Assembly (NCBI GenBank): GCA_004557245.1
Contig: SFEL01000007.1
Span: 1-64,000, forward strand
From: Clostridiales bacterium
GTDB lineage: Bacteria > Bacillota > Clostridia > Christensenellales > CAG-138
Direction of reading: 5' to 3'
DNA: 64,000 nt
The notes beneath the pieces were generated by a model. It was not told the origin of the DNA and ran no database searches. It saw nothing but the letters and a program-made list of their open reading frames with translations. Below are positions 1 to 7,999 of this stretch, in pieces (within the stretch, counting starts at the first letter, position 1; each line of letters opens with the position of its first letter). The position numbers and the translations under genes are program-made.

Positions 1-1
1 T

Positions 2-172
2 CACCGCAAAATGCTGATTGACACCTTTATCAACGCGATATTCCTGTATGACGATAAAATGCTGATAACCTTTAACTACAAGGACGGCACAAAAACCATC
101 ACCCTGGATGATGTGAAAGAAGCCGTAAAGAACAATACCGGTTCGGATTTGGATTGCCTTGGTGCACCATGA
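2..172 (+). CDS. Serine recombinase, C-terminal end only (cut by window start)
   Basis: Open from the first bases to TGA at 170-172, about 56 residues. The peptide has the look of the extreme C-terminus of large serine site-specific recombinases of Firmicute integrative elements: DTFINAIFLYDDKMLITFNY followed by a short acidic tail. In that family this part follows the zinc-ribbon and coiled-coil regions and lies far from the catalytic serine, so function cannot be judged here. A strong terminator follows directly. It marks the right-hand end of a mobile element lying mostly upstream of the window. Family assignment rests on pattern recognition of a short tail. Confidence 0.7.
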   Translation, partial: HRKMLIDTFINAIFLYDDKMLITFNYKDGTKTITLDDVKEAVKNNTGSDLDCLGAP

Positions 173-198
173 TGGTGTACAAAAAAGATATGCACCTG

Positions 199-233
199 AA
201 AAAGCCCAGACGTTGTCTGGGCTTTTTCGTTTC
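199..233 (+). terminator. Rho-independent terminator after recombinase
   Basis: Stem GCCCAGAC (204-211) pairs with GTCTGGGC (215-222) around a GTT loop. Five A precede the stem and five T follow it, so it can end transcription in both directions. It lies 27 bases after the recombinase stop. Confidence 0.9.
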
Positions 234-275
234 TATAGCGCGTTCGCGACGCGAACGGTCTGCTGTAGATATTTT
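199..275 (+). repeat. Composite hairpin element, copy 1
   Basis: The terminator stem-loop ending at 227 is followed after exactly 13 bases by a second, 35-base motif (241-275) that opens with the inverted repeat CGTTCGC-GAC-GCGAACG. A second copy lies at 27941-28013 with the same order and the same 13-base gap; 29 of 35 motif bases agree and the terminator stem differs in sequence but not in form. Function unknown; possibly an end of related mobile elements. Confidence 0.6.
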
Positions 276-546
276 GGGAGGAATAAACGCTTCTATCCGC
301 AAATTTGACACATAGTTCTCAATTTACCTTATCTCCTCCCTCTGGAGAATACGGGCTGTAGGGTGAAAAACCACGTTTTGTGTTTGAGAAGGCCGCACCT
401 GCCGCCCGCCCGTTAATAAAGAAAAGATTTATTCCGATCAACAATAGGGCCGGATGATTTGGCCGGTGAGGGCATTCTCTTTGACTTATTATCTATATTG
501 GGAATAATGAATGATTTGTTATTGTTTTTTCAGATTATCAGCCCTG
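276..546. other. Intergenic stretch without a recognisable gene
   Basis: No convincing coding frame. It has an AT-rich right half with a weak promoter-like TTGACT at 481-486, but the better promoter for the next gene lies further right at 547-575. I see no repeat or RNA gene here. Confidence 0.5.
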
Positions 547-575
547 TTGACTGATAATATTTTCAATGCTATACT
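547..575 (+). promoter_or_regulatory. Sigma-A promoter for rhodanese lipoprotein gene
   Basis: TTGACT (547-552), 17-base spacer, TATACT (570-575), with TG one base upstream of the -10 box (extended -10). GGAGG at 603-607 sits 7 bases before the ATG at 615. Confidence 0.85.
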
Positions 576-614
576 CTATATGGTTAAATTAATAACTATT
601 CTGGAGGATAATCA

Positions 615-1538
615 ATGAAAAAGCTCATATCCATTATTATGGTAACTGTCATGGTGCTGTCCATGTCAGCCTGCGCAGCTCCTGCGGCTCAAGAGGCAGC
701 GCCCGCTGAGGAAAAGACCGCTTTTACCGGAAAGTACATTGTAAACGCCCAGTATGTAATGGATCACATGAAGGATGAAAACGTCCTCATAGTCGATGCC
801 CGCGGTGAAGACGCCGCCAAGGGCGGCACCGTTGAGGGCGCCGTCGCGGTTATATGGCAGCAGTTTGCCTCCGTTTCCGACGGAGCAGCCGGCGATCCGA
901 TGTGGGGTACTATACTCGACACCGACCGCCTCAGTGCTGCGCTCGGCGCCGCAGGCATTTCCCAGGATAAGGAGATAATACTATTCGCCGCCGCGCAGAA
1001 TGGCTGGGGCGACGATGGACGTATACTTTGGGAGCTGGTCGCTGCCGGTTTCCCGAATGTCAAGATGGTAGACGGCGGCTATGACGCTTTGGTTGCAGCA
1101 GGTGTTCCCACAGTGAAGGGCGCTGCCGCTTATACCCCGGCCGATGTCACCGTTACCGCTATAGATGAAACTCACGTGATAAATACCGACGCTCTTGTTG
1201 CCGACTATGACAGTTTCAAGGTAGTAGACGTCCGCGCCGACGAAGAATATGACGGAGGCACTCTTTATGGCGAGGCCAAGGGCGGCCATCTGCCTGGGGC
1301 GATTCACATTCGCTTTACCGATCTTTTCAACGAGGACTGCACTCTCAAGAGCAATGATGAAATAAGCGCCATGTTCGAGGAAGCCGGCATTGCCAAGACC
1401 GATAAGATAGTAACCTACTGCACCGCCGGTATTCGATCCGCGTACATGCAGCTCATTCTGGAAATGTGCGGCTTTGAGAACTCCATGAACTACGACGAAT
1501 CCTACTATCGCTGGTGCGCCTGCCAGGATGTAGAGTGA
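615..1538 (+). CDS. Tandem-rhodanese sulfurtransferase lipoprotein (YnjE-like)
   Basis: 307 residues. The N-terminus is a lipoprotein signal ending in SACAAP, so the protein should be anchored outside the cytoplasmic membrane. Two rhodanese domains follow (about 35-165 and 175-300). Only the second has an active-site cysteine, in the loop YCTAGIRS (Cys about 269), which would carry the persulfide; in the first the equivalent loop reads LFAAAQNGWG and has no Cys. An inactive-plus-active arrangement is normal for two-domain sulfurtransferases. E. coli YnjE is a secreted rhodanese encoded next to ynjBCD and ydjXYZ, and the genes downstream here match that context. Substrate unknown. Own promoter and RBS. 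Confidence 0.88.
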   Translation: MKKLISIIMVTVMVLSMSACAAPAAQEAAPAEEKTAFTGKYIVNAQYVMDHMKDENVLIVDARGEDAAKGGTVEGAVAVIWQQFASVSDGAAGDPMWGTILDTDRLSAALGAAGISQDKEIILFAAAQNGWGDDGRILWELVAAGFPNVKMVDGGYDALVAAGVPTVKGAAAYTPADVTVTAIDETHVINTDALVADYDSFKVVDVRADEEYDGGTLYGEAKGGHLPGAIHIRFTDLFNEDCTLKSNDEISAMFEEAGIAKTDKIVTYCTAGIRSAYMQLILEMCGFENSMNYDESYYRWCACQDVE

Positions 1539-1554
1539 TTAAGCAGATACACCT

Positions 1555-1581
1555 AACGGCCGCCATATGGCGGCCGTTTTT
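1555..1581 (+). terminator. Rho-independent terminator
   Basis: A perfect 24-base palindrome (1555-1578) centred on CCATATGG, running into five T. It ends the rhodanese transcript; the next gene starts 21 bases later. Confidence 0.9.
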
Positions 1582-1602
1582 AAAGCACAAGGGAAAACAA
1601 AT

Positions 1603-2265
1603 ATGTCTAAAAAAAGATGTATAACGGTTCTGCTCTGCTTGCTAACCGCTTCTACGGTCACTGCGTCATTTTTCCTTATCCCAGAATTCCGGAGCCTGGT
1701 GACGGGTCTGCTGATGCTCTTTTCCCAGCGCAGCGTTCATTCGTTTCAGGGGGCCATAAACGCATCCGCATTTCCGTTTTTGTATGCCGCTTTTCTTTCC
1801 TTCATACAGCGCTTTCTCTGCTGGTTCCCTCCCAGGCAGATAATAGCCGCTGTCTTCTGCCTCGGTATTTTCCCCGGAATGGCTGCCTCCCTCGCGGGCG
1901 GCTCGGCAGCATGCCTGCTATGCTATTTTATAGGTAGACTTTTACCTGCCCGGCTGAGAGCGAAAAGGCCTGCAAAGAAAATAAAAGGCTTTTCGGCCTT
2001 TGCCATTGGCCTGGGTGTAAGCATTACGTTTTTGGGGTATTCGGGACCCGCATGCTTCCTATTGGGTGCGCTCCGTTTATCATCGCCTGCGCTTCTATGG
2101 GGCTGCTTTATCGGAATGCTTTCCGAGGTTGCAGCGTATTCTCTTTTATGCAGCCCATACAGCTCGTTTTTACCGAATAATGTATCAATCGTATTTAGAG
2201 TATCAGGTGCAGTGCTTCTATGTGCGGCTTTAATATCTGCGGCCCGAAAAAACTCTGACATCTGA
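1603..2265 (+). CDS. Divergent TVP38/TMEM64-like integral membrane protein
   Basis: 220 residues from ATG at 1603, read as MSKKRC. An in-frame ATG at 1567 lies inside the terminator hairpin and is unlikely to be used. Five or six hydrophobic segments are visible, and the central stretch IFPGMAASLAGGSAACLL resembles the re-entrant Gly-rich region of the VTT (SNARE-associated) family, but conservation is weaker than in the two neighbours. The RBS is poor (AAGGG). Codon choice looks less GC-rich than the following genes. It could be a diverged third paralogue of the next two proteins; function unknown, probably a membrane transporter or scramblase-type protein. Confidence 0.55.
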   Translation: MSKKRCITVLLCLLTASTVTASFFLIPEFRSLVTGLLMLFSQRSVHSFQGAINASAFPFLYAAFLSFIQRFLCWFPPRQIIAAVFCLGIFPGMAASLAGGSAACLLCYFIGRLLPARLRAKRPAKKIKGFSAFAIGLGVSITFLGYSGPACFLLGALRLSSPALLWGCFIGMLSEVAAYSLLCSPYSSFLPNNVSIVFRVSGAVLLCAALISAARKNSDI

Positions 2266-2389
2266 CCTTGTAATATTGCCCCTGCATTTTATTCATATTG
2301 TCGATAACAGAGCAACCAATATCTATTTAACATATTGGTCAAAGGGCAGGTTTTTTATTATGCTTTTATACGGGGGAGTATAGTATACT

Positions 2390-3097
2390 ATGGGTGTTTT
2401 TTTAAAAAAACACAGGACGGCGTTTACCCTGCTCGGCTGCTGCGCAGCGCTCACGCTGCTGTACATGGCCGCCCTTTCCGGAGTATCCGCCGAGGGTGTG
2501 CGGGACGCCTTACTGCGATACGGCGACCTGGCGCCGGTGATATACATGTTGCTGTTTGCTGTGCTGCCCGCATTTTTCTTTCCGGTGGCTGTGCTTGCCC
2601 TCGCAGGCGGGCTGCTGTTCGGACTGCTGTGGGGCAGCGTATATACTTTCATAGGCGCGGTAATAAACTGTGCGCTGATGTTCTTCCTGGCGCGCCGCAT
2701 AGGCCGGGAAAAGATACGGGCGCTGGTACAAAGGAAGCTGCCTTCGGTATGGCAGGCCCGGCTGAAAAAGGCCGGCGGGCGGAATGGCTTCCTGCTGCTG
2801 ATAATACTGCGCCTGATACCGGCGGTGCCCTATAACCTTATTAATTATGCCTTTGGCCTTACGGAAATGCCTTTTGCCGCGTATATGCTGGGCTCCGCCA
2901 TAGGCATAATACCCGGCACGCTGGTATTTATAAATATAGGCGACAAGGCGCTGGACGTAACGTCGCCATCCTTCCGGATCGCCTTAGGGCTTCTTGTGCT
3001 GCTGCTGGCCGTAACGGCGTTCATGAGCAAAAAACTGTTTCCAAACAACGACAAAGATACGAACGGGGAAGTTACTGAATATGGAAAAGACAAATAA
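2390..3097 (+). CDS. TVP38/TMEM64 (VTT domain) membrane protein, YdjX/YdjZ-like
   Basis: 235 residues, start supported by GGGGGAG upstream. It has an N-terminal membrane segment, the hallmark VTT motif FFFPVAVLALAGGLLFGLLW (about 60-80), a charged stretch around residues 105-130, then RLIPAVPYNLINYAFGLT, the second signature, and three more hydrophobic segments. E. coli carries two such genes (ydjX, ydjZ) at the ynj locus. The role of bacterial members is not settled; eukaryotic relatives act in lipid scrambling and others are linked to metal or selenite resistance. It overlaps the next gene by 17 bases, so the two are translated together. Confidence 0.85.
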   Translation: MGVFLKKHRTAFTLLGCCAALTLLYMAALSGVSAEGVRDALLRYGDLAPVIYMLLFAVLPAFFFPVAVLALAGGLLFGLLWGSVYTFIGAVINCALMFFLARRIGREKIRALVQRKLPSVWQARLKKAGGRNGFLLLIILRLIPAVPYNLINYAFGLTEMPFAAYMLGSAIGIIPGTLVFINIGDKALDVTSPSFRIALGLLVLLLAVTAFMSKKLFPNNDKDTNGEVTEYGKDK

Positions 3098-3824
3098 AAA
3101 GAGCAGACTAAAATGGTGTGTTTTGGGCGTCTTGATAGCGCTTTGCGTAATTTATTTCGCGGTGCCGTCTGTAAACGCATATGTTAACAAGATATCCGCG
3201 GTACTGGGCTCGGCCAATGTGGATGCCGTGATAGAGTTCATGCGCTCCTACGGCCCATACGCCATGGCCATATCCTTTTTCCTGATGGTATTTTCGTCGG
3301 TAGCCGCGCCACTTCCGGCGTTCCTTATAACCTTTGCAAACGCCGCAATATTCGGCTGGTGGCAGGGGGCCATATTGTCCTGGTCCAGCGCCATGGCGGG
3401 AGCTGCGGTGTGCTTCTTTATTGCCCGCGTGCTTGGCCGCGATACCGTTGAGAGGTTTGCAGGCAAGGGCGCCATAGCCAGCGTCGAAGGCTATTTCAGG
3501 GAATACGGTTCAAAGACCATACTGGTATGCCGCCTGCTGCCCTTCGTGTCCTTCGACGCGGTGAGCTACTTTGCGGGCCTTACGCCCATAAAGTTCTGGC
3601 CGTTCTTCATAGCCACAGGCATAGGACAGCTGCCCGCCACCATCGTTTATTCCTACGTAGGCGGCATGCTGACCGGCGGCGTAAAGTATTTCGTGACGGC
3701 GCTCCTGTGCATATTCGCAATAAGCATTATCGTCATGATAATCAAGGGCATGTACAGCAAAAAACACCCCAAGGCCGTTGGGGCGCAGGGCTCCGCGGAG
3801 AGCGCCGGGGATAAAAATGAATAG
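3081..3824 (+). CDS. TVP38/TMEM64 (VTT domain) membrane protein
   Basis: 247 residues. Starts inside the 3' end of the previous gene and ends inside the next one, so it is part of a tightly packed operon. VTT signatures: PLPAFLITFANAAIFGWWQG (about residues 75-95) and CRLLPFVSFDAVSYFAGLTP (about 150-170), with flanking membrane helices and a short basic C-terminal tail. Paralogue of the preceding protein (same fold and motif order, low identity). Two or three VTT proteins side by side suggests a hetero-oligomer or complementary roles; that is inference. Confidence 0.86.
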   Translation: MEKTNKKSRLKWCVLGVLIALCVIYFAVPSVNAYVNKISAVLGSANVDAVIEFMRSYGPYAMAISFFLMVFSSVAAPLPAFLITFANAAIFGWWQGAILSWSSAMAGAAVCFFIARVLGRDTVERFAGKGAIASVEGYFREYGSKTILVCRLLPFVSFDAVSYFAGLTPIKFWPFFIATGIGQLPATIVYSYVGGMLTGGVKYFVTALLCIFAISIIVMIIKGMYSKKHPKAVGAQGSAESAGDKNE

Positions 3825-4593
3825 CTCGGGCTGCTTTGGCATGGGATGCCATCAGTGGCTGTCCTTTTCGGGCCTGTTCATGCGGTGCGATAGGGCCGAG
3901 GCGGTGTTCTGGCCCGGCTGCGCCCTTATGAACCTTGACCCGGATATACTTCACAAAACCGCCGCCGTATTAAAGCGCACAGAGCCGGAGCTGGGCCTGT
4001 GCTCCTGCTGCTGCGGCCAGCCTACGAGGTATCTGTTCCCCGAAAAGCACAGCGCCCGGCGCGACAGGCTGCTAAGTCTGCTCAGGCAAAGGGGCGTGAA
4101 GCGGATATACACCGCCTGCCCGAACTGCATGGTACAGATGAGGGAAGCAGACGGCATAGAGGTGATACCCATATGGCGGGCGCTGGCGGAAAACATACGC
4201 GCAGAGGATATAAAGGGCCTTGAATGCCCGCTTACGCTGCACGACCCCTGTCCCATGCGCAGCGAGACCGAACAGCAATATGCCGTGCGTAAGTTGCTCA
4301 GGCTGTGCGGGGCCGAGGTGCGGGAGGCGGAAAACAGCGGCGGCAGGACGCTCTGCTGCGGCAACTATCATATGATGAGGGCCACCGACCCGGACAAGTC
4401 AGCCGCAATGAGGCAAAGGAGGATATCGCAGTTCCGTAAGGATACGGCGGTTGCGAGCTATTGCGAGGGCTGCCTCGACGCATTCAGAAGCGAGGGCTTG
4501 GAGACGGTGCATGTGCTGGAGGCGCTGTTCGGCAAGAGCAAAAGGCGGGGCTGGGGCAACAGGATAAGGTTTACCCTCGGCATAGGGAGATAA
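3817..4593 (+). CDS. Heterodisulfide-reductase-type (CCG) Fe-S protein
   Basis: 258 residues from ATG at 3817 (GGGG at 3807-3812 upstream); a longer frame from 3778 lacks an RBS. Two CCG-type cysteine repeats: first FWPGCALM ... CSCCCG ... TACPNC, second HDPCPM ... TLCCGN ... SYCEGC. Such pairs ligate non-cubane [4Fe-4S] clusters in HdrB/GlpC/LutA-like proteins and act in electron or thiol-disulfide chemistry. No membrane segment. E. coli has a ferredoxin-like protein (YdjY) between its two VTT genes, so a redox partner at this place is a recurring feature. Overlaps the previous gene by 8 bases. Confidence 0.8.
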   Translation: MNSSGCFGMGCHQWLSFSGLFMRCDRAEAVFWPGCALMNLDPDILHKTAAVLKRTEPELGLCSCCCGQPTRYLFPEKHSARRDRLLSLLRQRGVKRIYTACPNCMVQMREADGIEVIPIWRALAENIRAEDIKGLECPLTLHDPCPMRSETEQQYAVRKLLRLCGAEVREAENSGGRTLCCGNYHMMRATDPDKSAAMRQRRISQFRKDTAVASYCEGCLDAFRSEGLETVHVLEALFGKSKRRGWGNRIRFTLGIGR

Positions 4594-4595
4594 CA

Positions 4596-4994
4596 ATGGA
4601 TAAGCTCAGGCTGATAATGGACTGCGACTGCACCATGGGGGTGCCGGGCTGCGACGTGGACGACGGCCTTGCGCTGCTGTATGTGCTGGGCTGCCCGGAG
4701 GCAGAGCTGCTGGGAGTAACCTGCTCCTTCGGAAATAACACGCAGGATACGGTATACCGCAACACAAAGCGGCTGCTCAAGGAATGGGGAAGGGAGGATA
4801 TACCCGTGCTTCGGGGCGCGGACAGCCCCAAAGAGCGGCGCAGCGAGGCGGCGGAGTTCATGAGTGCAGCGGCAAGGGAACTGGGCGGCGGGAAGCCGCG
4901 GCAATCGCTGCTTCCCGAGATAGCCGATGGGGAGAAGTACGTAAAACATATATACGATACATATTTCAACGCCCGGGTGTTGGAAAACCCATAG
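4596..4994 (+). pseudogene. Nucleoside hydrolase (IUNH family), internally deleted
   Basis: Starts at ATG 4596 behind AGGGAGA. The first about 90 residues match the start of inosine-uridine nucleoside N-ribohydrolases: DCDCTMGVPGCDVDDGLALL carries the Asp cluster that binds Ca2+ and ribose, followed by GVTCSFGN. The family is usually 300-330 residues; this frame stops after 132 with a short tail that looks like a C-terminus. About 170 residues of the middle, including later metal ligands and the catalytic His region, are missing. The frame stays open, so a short protein may still be made, but activity is unlikely. It sits in line with the operon (RBS-spaced on both sides). Confidence 0.7.
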
Positions 4995-5010
4995 ATGAGG
5001 AGATATACAG

Positions 5011-6246
5011 ATGAAGAAGCTTTTAACCGGCCTGCTTATGCTCATTATGGCGCTGAGCCTATGCGCCTGCGCAAAGCCTGCGGAACCTGCGGCAATAGAC
5101 CTTGAGAGCGCAGGATGGGACGCCATAGTCGAGGCGGCAAAGGGCAGTACGGTTACCTTCTACGGCTGGGGCGGCGATGAGAACCGCAACAACTGGCTGA
5201 ACACCACCGTGGCGGATTATCTCAAGAAAAACCATGACATTACCCTCCAAGTGGTGGGCATGAACATAGACGATATACTTGCAAAGCTTTCCGGCGAAAA
5301 ACAGGCCGATACCCAGTCCGGCTCCATAGACATTATATGGATAAACGGCGAGAACTTCTACTCCGCCAAGGAAAACGGCCTGCTCTGGGGGCCTTTTACC
5401 GATAAGCTGCCCAACATGGCCGCGTATATCGACACTCAGGACCCGGAGACCTTGAAAGACTTCTGCATGCCAATTGAGGGATTCGAGGCCCCCTACGGCA
5501 AGGCACAGATGGTGCTGTACAACGACAGCGCGGTAACCCCCGAGGCTCCTGCGTCGGCGGAGGAATTTCTCGAATACTGCAAGAAGTATAAGGGCAAGGT
5601 AACGTATCCCGCACTGCCCGACTTTACCGGCAGCGCTTTCGTAAGGAACCTCATATACGAGCTCTGCGGCTGGGAGCAGTTCCAGGACATGGCCGCCGAC
5701 CGGGATACCGTAAAGGCCGCCATAGAACCCGCACTTACCTACCTTCGGGAGCTGAATCCCTATCTCTGGAACGAAGGCAGGACCTTCCCGGAATCCTCCA
5801 CCGCCGTTGATGCTATGTTTGCTGACGGTGAGCTGGTGTGCTCAATGAGCTACAGCCCCTTCGCGGCAGCTACCGGAATAGATAAGGGAACATATACCGA
5901 AACTACCCGCACCTTCGTATTCGATAAAGGCACCATAGGCAACACCAACTACATGGCCATAGCATTTGATTCCCCCAACAAGGCGGGGGCCATGGTGGTA
6001 ATAAACGCCATGCTGTCTCCAGATCTGCAGCTCACTCAGTATTCTGAGCTCCGCACCCTGCCCGTGGTGGCTGCTGACAAGCTGAGCGATAAAGAAAGGG
6101 CCGCGTTTGACGCTGTGGATCTCGGCAAAGGAGTACTTTCACAGGCGGAGCTTCTTGCTCACCGCCTGCCGGAGATGCCGGCAAACCTCGTTCCCATCAT
6201 AGAGGACATATGGCTTACCGACGTCGTGAGCCAGTATAACAACTGA
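5011..6246 (+). CDS. ABC transporter substrate-binding lipoprotein, YnjB-like
   Basis: 411 residues. Lipoprotein signal with lipobox LSLCAC, so it is tethered outside the membrane. The mature part opens with VTFYGWGGDENRNNWLNTTV, typical of YnjB and of the wider spermidine/putrescine/thiamine-type binding proteins (SBP family 1/PotD fold). Two genes for permeases and one for the ATPase follow. E. coli YnjB has no agreed ligand. The context (rhodanese, VTT proteins, Fe-S protein) argues for a sulfur- or metalloid-related solute, but the sequence does not show it. RBS GAGGAG well spaced. Confidence 0.85.
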   Translation: MKKLLTGLLMLIMALSLCACAKPAEPAAIDLESAGWDAIVEAAKGSTVTFYGWGGDENRNNWLNTTVADYLKKNHDITLQVVGMNIDDILAKLSGEKQADTQSGSIDIIWINGENFYSAKENGLLWGPFTDKLPNMAAYIDTQDPETLKDFCMPIEGFEAPYGKAQMVLYNDSAVTPEAPASAEEFLEYCKKYKGKVTYPALPDFTGSAFVRNLIYELCGWEQFQDMAADRDTVKAAIEPALTYLRELNPYLWNEGRTFPESSTAVDAMFADGELVCSMSYSPFAAATGIDKGTYTETTRTFVFDKGTIGNTNYMAIAFDSPNKAGAMVVINAMLSPDLQLTQYSELRTLPVVAADKLSDKERAAFDAVDLGKGVLSQAELLAHRLPEMPANLVPIIEDIWLTDVVSQYNN

Positions 6247-6329
6247 GATTTTTCCTCCAATAGTATTATAAACACAGGACGGCGCGGCCCAAAATATGCC
6301 GCACCGTTTTGTGGTATCAAAGGGTACAG

Positions 6330-7199
6330 ATGAGAAACAGCAAGCTGACGCCTGTAATACTGCTGCTGCCGCTTATGGCCGTGACGCTGACGGTAATTAT
6401 CGCCTGCGTAAACGTGCTGCTGCAAAGCCTCGGCTATGTTCCGGCCTTTGGCCTGACGAAGATAACGCTGGGATATTACAGGGAAGTGTTCAAACGGCCG
6501 GAATTTCTGAGCGCACTATGGGTGAGCCTGAGAATAGCCTTTGTTTCGGCGCTGCTGGCGGCGGCGCTGGGCACGCTGCTGTGCGCGGCGCTGGTGAAGC
6601 GCAGGGCGGGGAGCGGCATGCTGTACACGGTACGCTTCCCCATACTGGTGCCCCACACGGTGGTTGCGCTGTTCATCATGACGCTGCTGGGCCAGACAGG
6701 TATTGTCGCACGCGCAGCATATGGCCTCGGGCTGATGGCGGACTGCAGCCAGTTTCCACAACTGCTGTTCACGCCGGACTACGGCGGCGCCATAGCCGGA
6801 TATCTCTGGAAGGAGATACCCTTCGTGGCGTACTATACGCTGGCGCTGATGGCGTCGGTTTCCGATACATTGGGCGAGGCGGCGGAAAACCTTGGCGCAT
6901 CGCCCTTGAGGCGCTTTTTCTCGGTGACGCTGCCCATGAGCCTGCCCGCCGTATCAAAGGCTGCGCTCATAATATTCATATATGCCTTCGGCGGGTATGA
7001 GCTGCCTGCGCTGCTGGGCTCCACGCTGCCCAAGGCGCTGCCTGTGCAGGCGTACATAACATACTGCAGCCCGGATCTTTTGCAGCGGCCGCTGGCAATG
7101 GCAATGTTTGGGGTGATACTGATGCTTTCTGTGCTCATGGCGGCGCTGTACAGCCTCGGAATACGGCGGCTAATAAAGCGGCTGGGAGGCGAAGCATGA
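6330..7199 (+). CDS. ABC permease, first half of YnjC-type pair
   Basis: 289 residues from ATG 6330 (AAAGGG upstream); an upstream TTG at 6309 is less likely. Six membrane segments and the EAA-type cytoplasmic loop EAAENLGASPLRRFFSVTLP (about residues 180-200), which docks on the ATPase. In E. coli YnjC the two permease halves are one long protein; here they are separate genes overlapping by 4 bases (ATGA). Imports the substrate bound by the preceding lipoprotein. Confidence 0.86.
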   Translation: MRNSKLTPVILLLPLMAVTLTVIIACVNVLLQSLGYVPAFGLTKITLGYYREVFKRPEFLSALWVSLRIAFVSALLAAALGTLLCAALVKRRAGSGMLYTVRFPILVPHTVVALFIMTLLGQTGIVARAAYGLGLMADCSQFPQLLFTPDYGGAIAGYLWKEIPFVAYYTLALMASVSDTLGEAAENLGASPLRRFFSVTLPMSLPAVSKAALIIFIYAFGGYELPALLGSTLPKALPVQAYITYCSPDLLQRPLAMAMFGVILMLSVLMAALYSLGIRRLIKRLGGEA

Positions 7200-7999
7200 A
7201 GAGGGGAAGGCTTTTAAAGTCGGTGCTGTGGCTTACGGCGGCGTGCATAATGCTGCCCGCCATAGTGCTGCTCATATGGTGCTTTGCCGCCCGGTGGCCT
7301 TGGCCCGGGATACTGCCGGAAAGCCTGTCGCTGCGGACGGTAAAGGAGCTTATCTTTGGCTCGGCCAAGCTGCCTGAGCTGCTGCTGAGCAGCATATCGC
7401 TTTCCTTCGCGGTGGCGGCCATAAGCACTACAATAGGCATAGCCACAGCCCGGGCTACCGAGCTGTATGAATTCCGGGGCAAGGGGCTGATAAGGTTTTT
7501 CAGCCTTTTGCCGCTGCTGGTGCCGGGTACGGTGCTGGCAATAGGCGCCCAGATAATGCTGCTGAAGGTGGGCCTCGGGGACAGCATAGCGGGGATCATA
7601 CTGATACACACCGTGGCTTCCGTACCATACTGCATAACCATAATGACAGACGTTACGGCGGCACTGGGCGATAAATTTGAGGAGCAGGCGGCTACGCTGG
7701 GCGCAGGGCCGTTCCGGGCATTTTTCGAGGTGACGCTGCCAAACCTTATGCCCGGCATAATGAGCTCGTTTTCCATGGGATTCATAATTTCCTACAGCCA
7801 GTATTTTACCACTCTTATAATAGGCGGCGGCAGGATAAATACCATATCACTGGTGCTGGTGCCGTATATCCAGGGGGGAGACAGAAGCCTGGCGTCTGTG
7901 TACGCAATGGCATTCACCCTATCTGCCCTGGGAGTATTCGCAATATTGGAGCTGCTGATATATAATGTTAACAAAGGAGGCAAAGGAGCCGATGCTTGA
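7196..7999 (+). CDS. ABC permease, second half of YnjC-type pair
   Basis: 267 residues, ATGA overlap with the first permease. Six membrane segments; EAA loop EEQAATLGAGPFRAFFEVTL. Isoleucine is written almost only as ATA here (roughly 14 of 16), the resident codon habit of this genome. The last codons overlap the start of the ATPase gene, whose RBS lies inside this frame. Confidence 0.86.
   Translation: MKRGRLLKSVLWLTAACIMLPAIVLLIWCFAARWPWPGILPESLSLRTVKELIFGSAKLPELLLSSISLSFAVAAISTTIGIATARATELYEFRGKGLIRFFSLLPLLVPGTVLAIGAQIMLLKVGLGDSIAGIILIHTVASVPYCITIMTDVTAALGDKFEEQAATLGAGPFRAFFEVTLPNLMPGIMSSFSMGFIISYSQYFTTLIIGGGRINTISLVLVPYIQGGDRSLASVYAMAFTLSALGVFAILELLIYNVNKGGKGADA

Noticed and set aside
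481..510. Second promoter-like TTGACT with AATAAT upstream of the first rhodanese gene
   Set aside because: The pair at 547-575 has better boxes, exact 17-base spacing and an extended -10.
4461..4595. Extension of the nucleoside hydrolase frame upstream into the Fe-S gene
   Set aside because: No family similarity before ATG 4596, which has a proper RBS.
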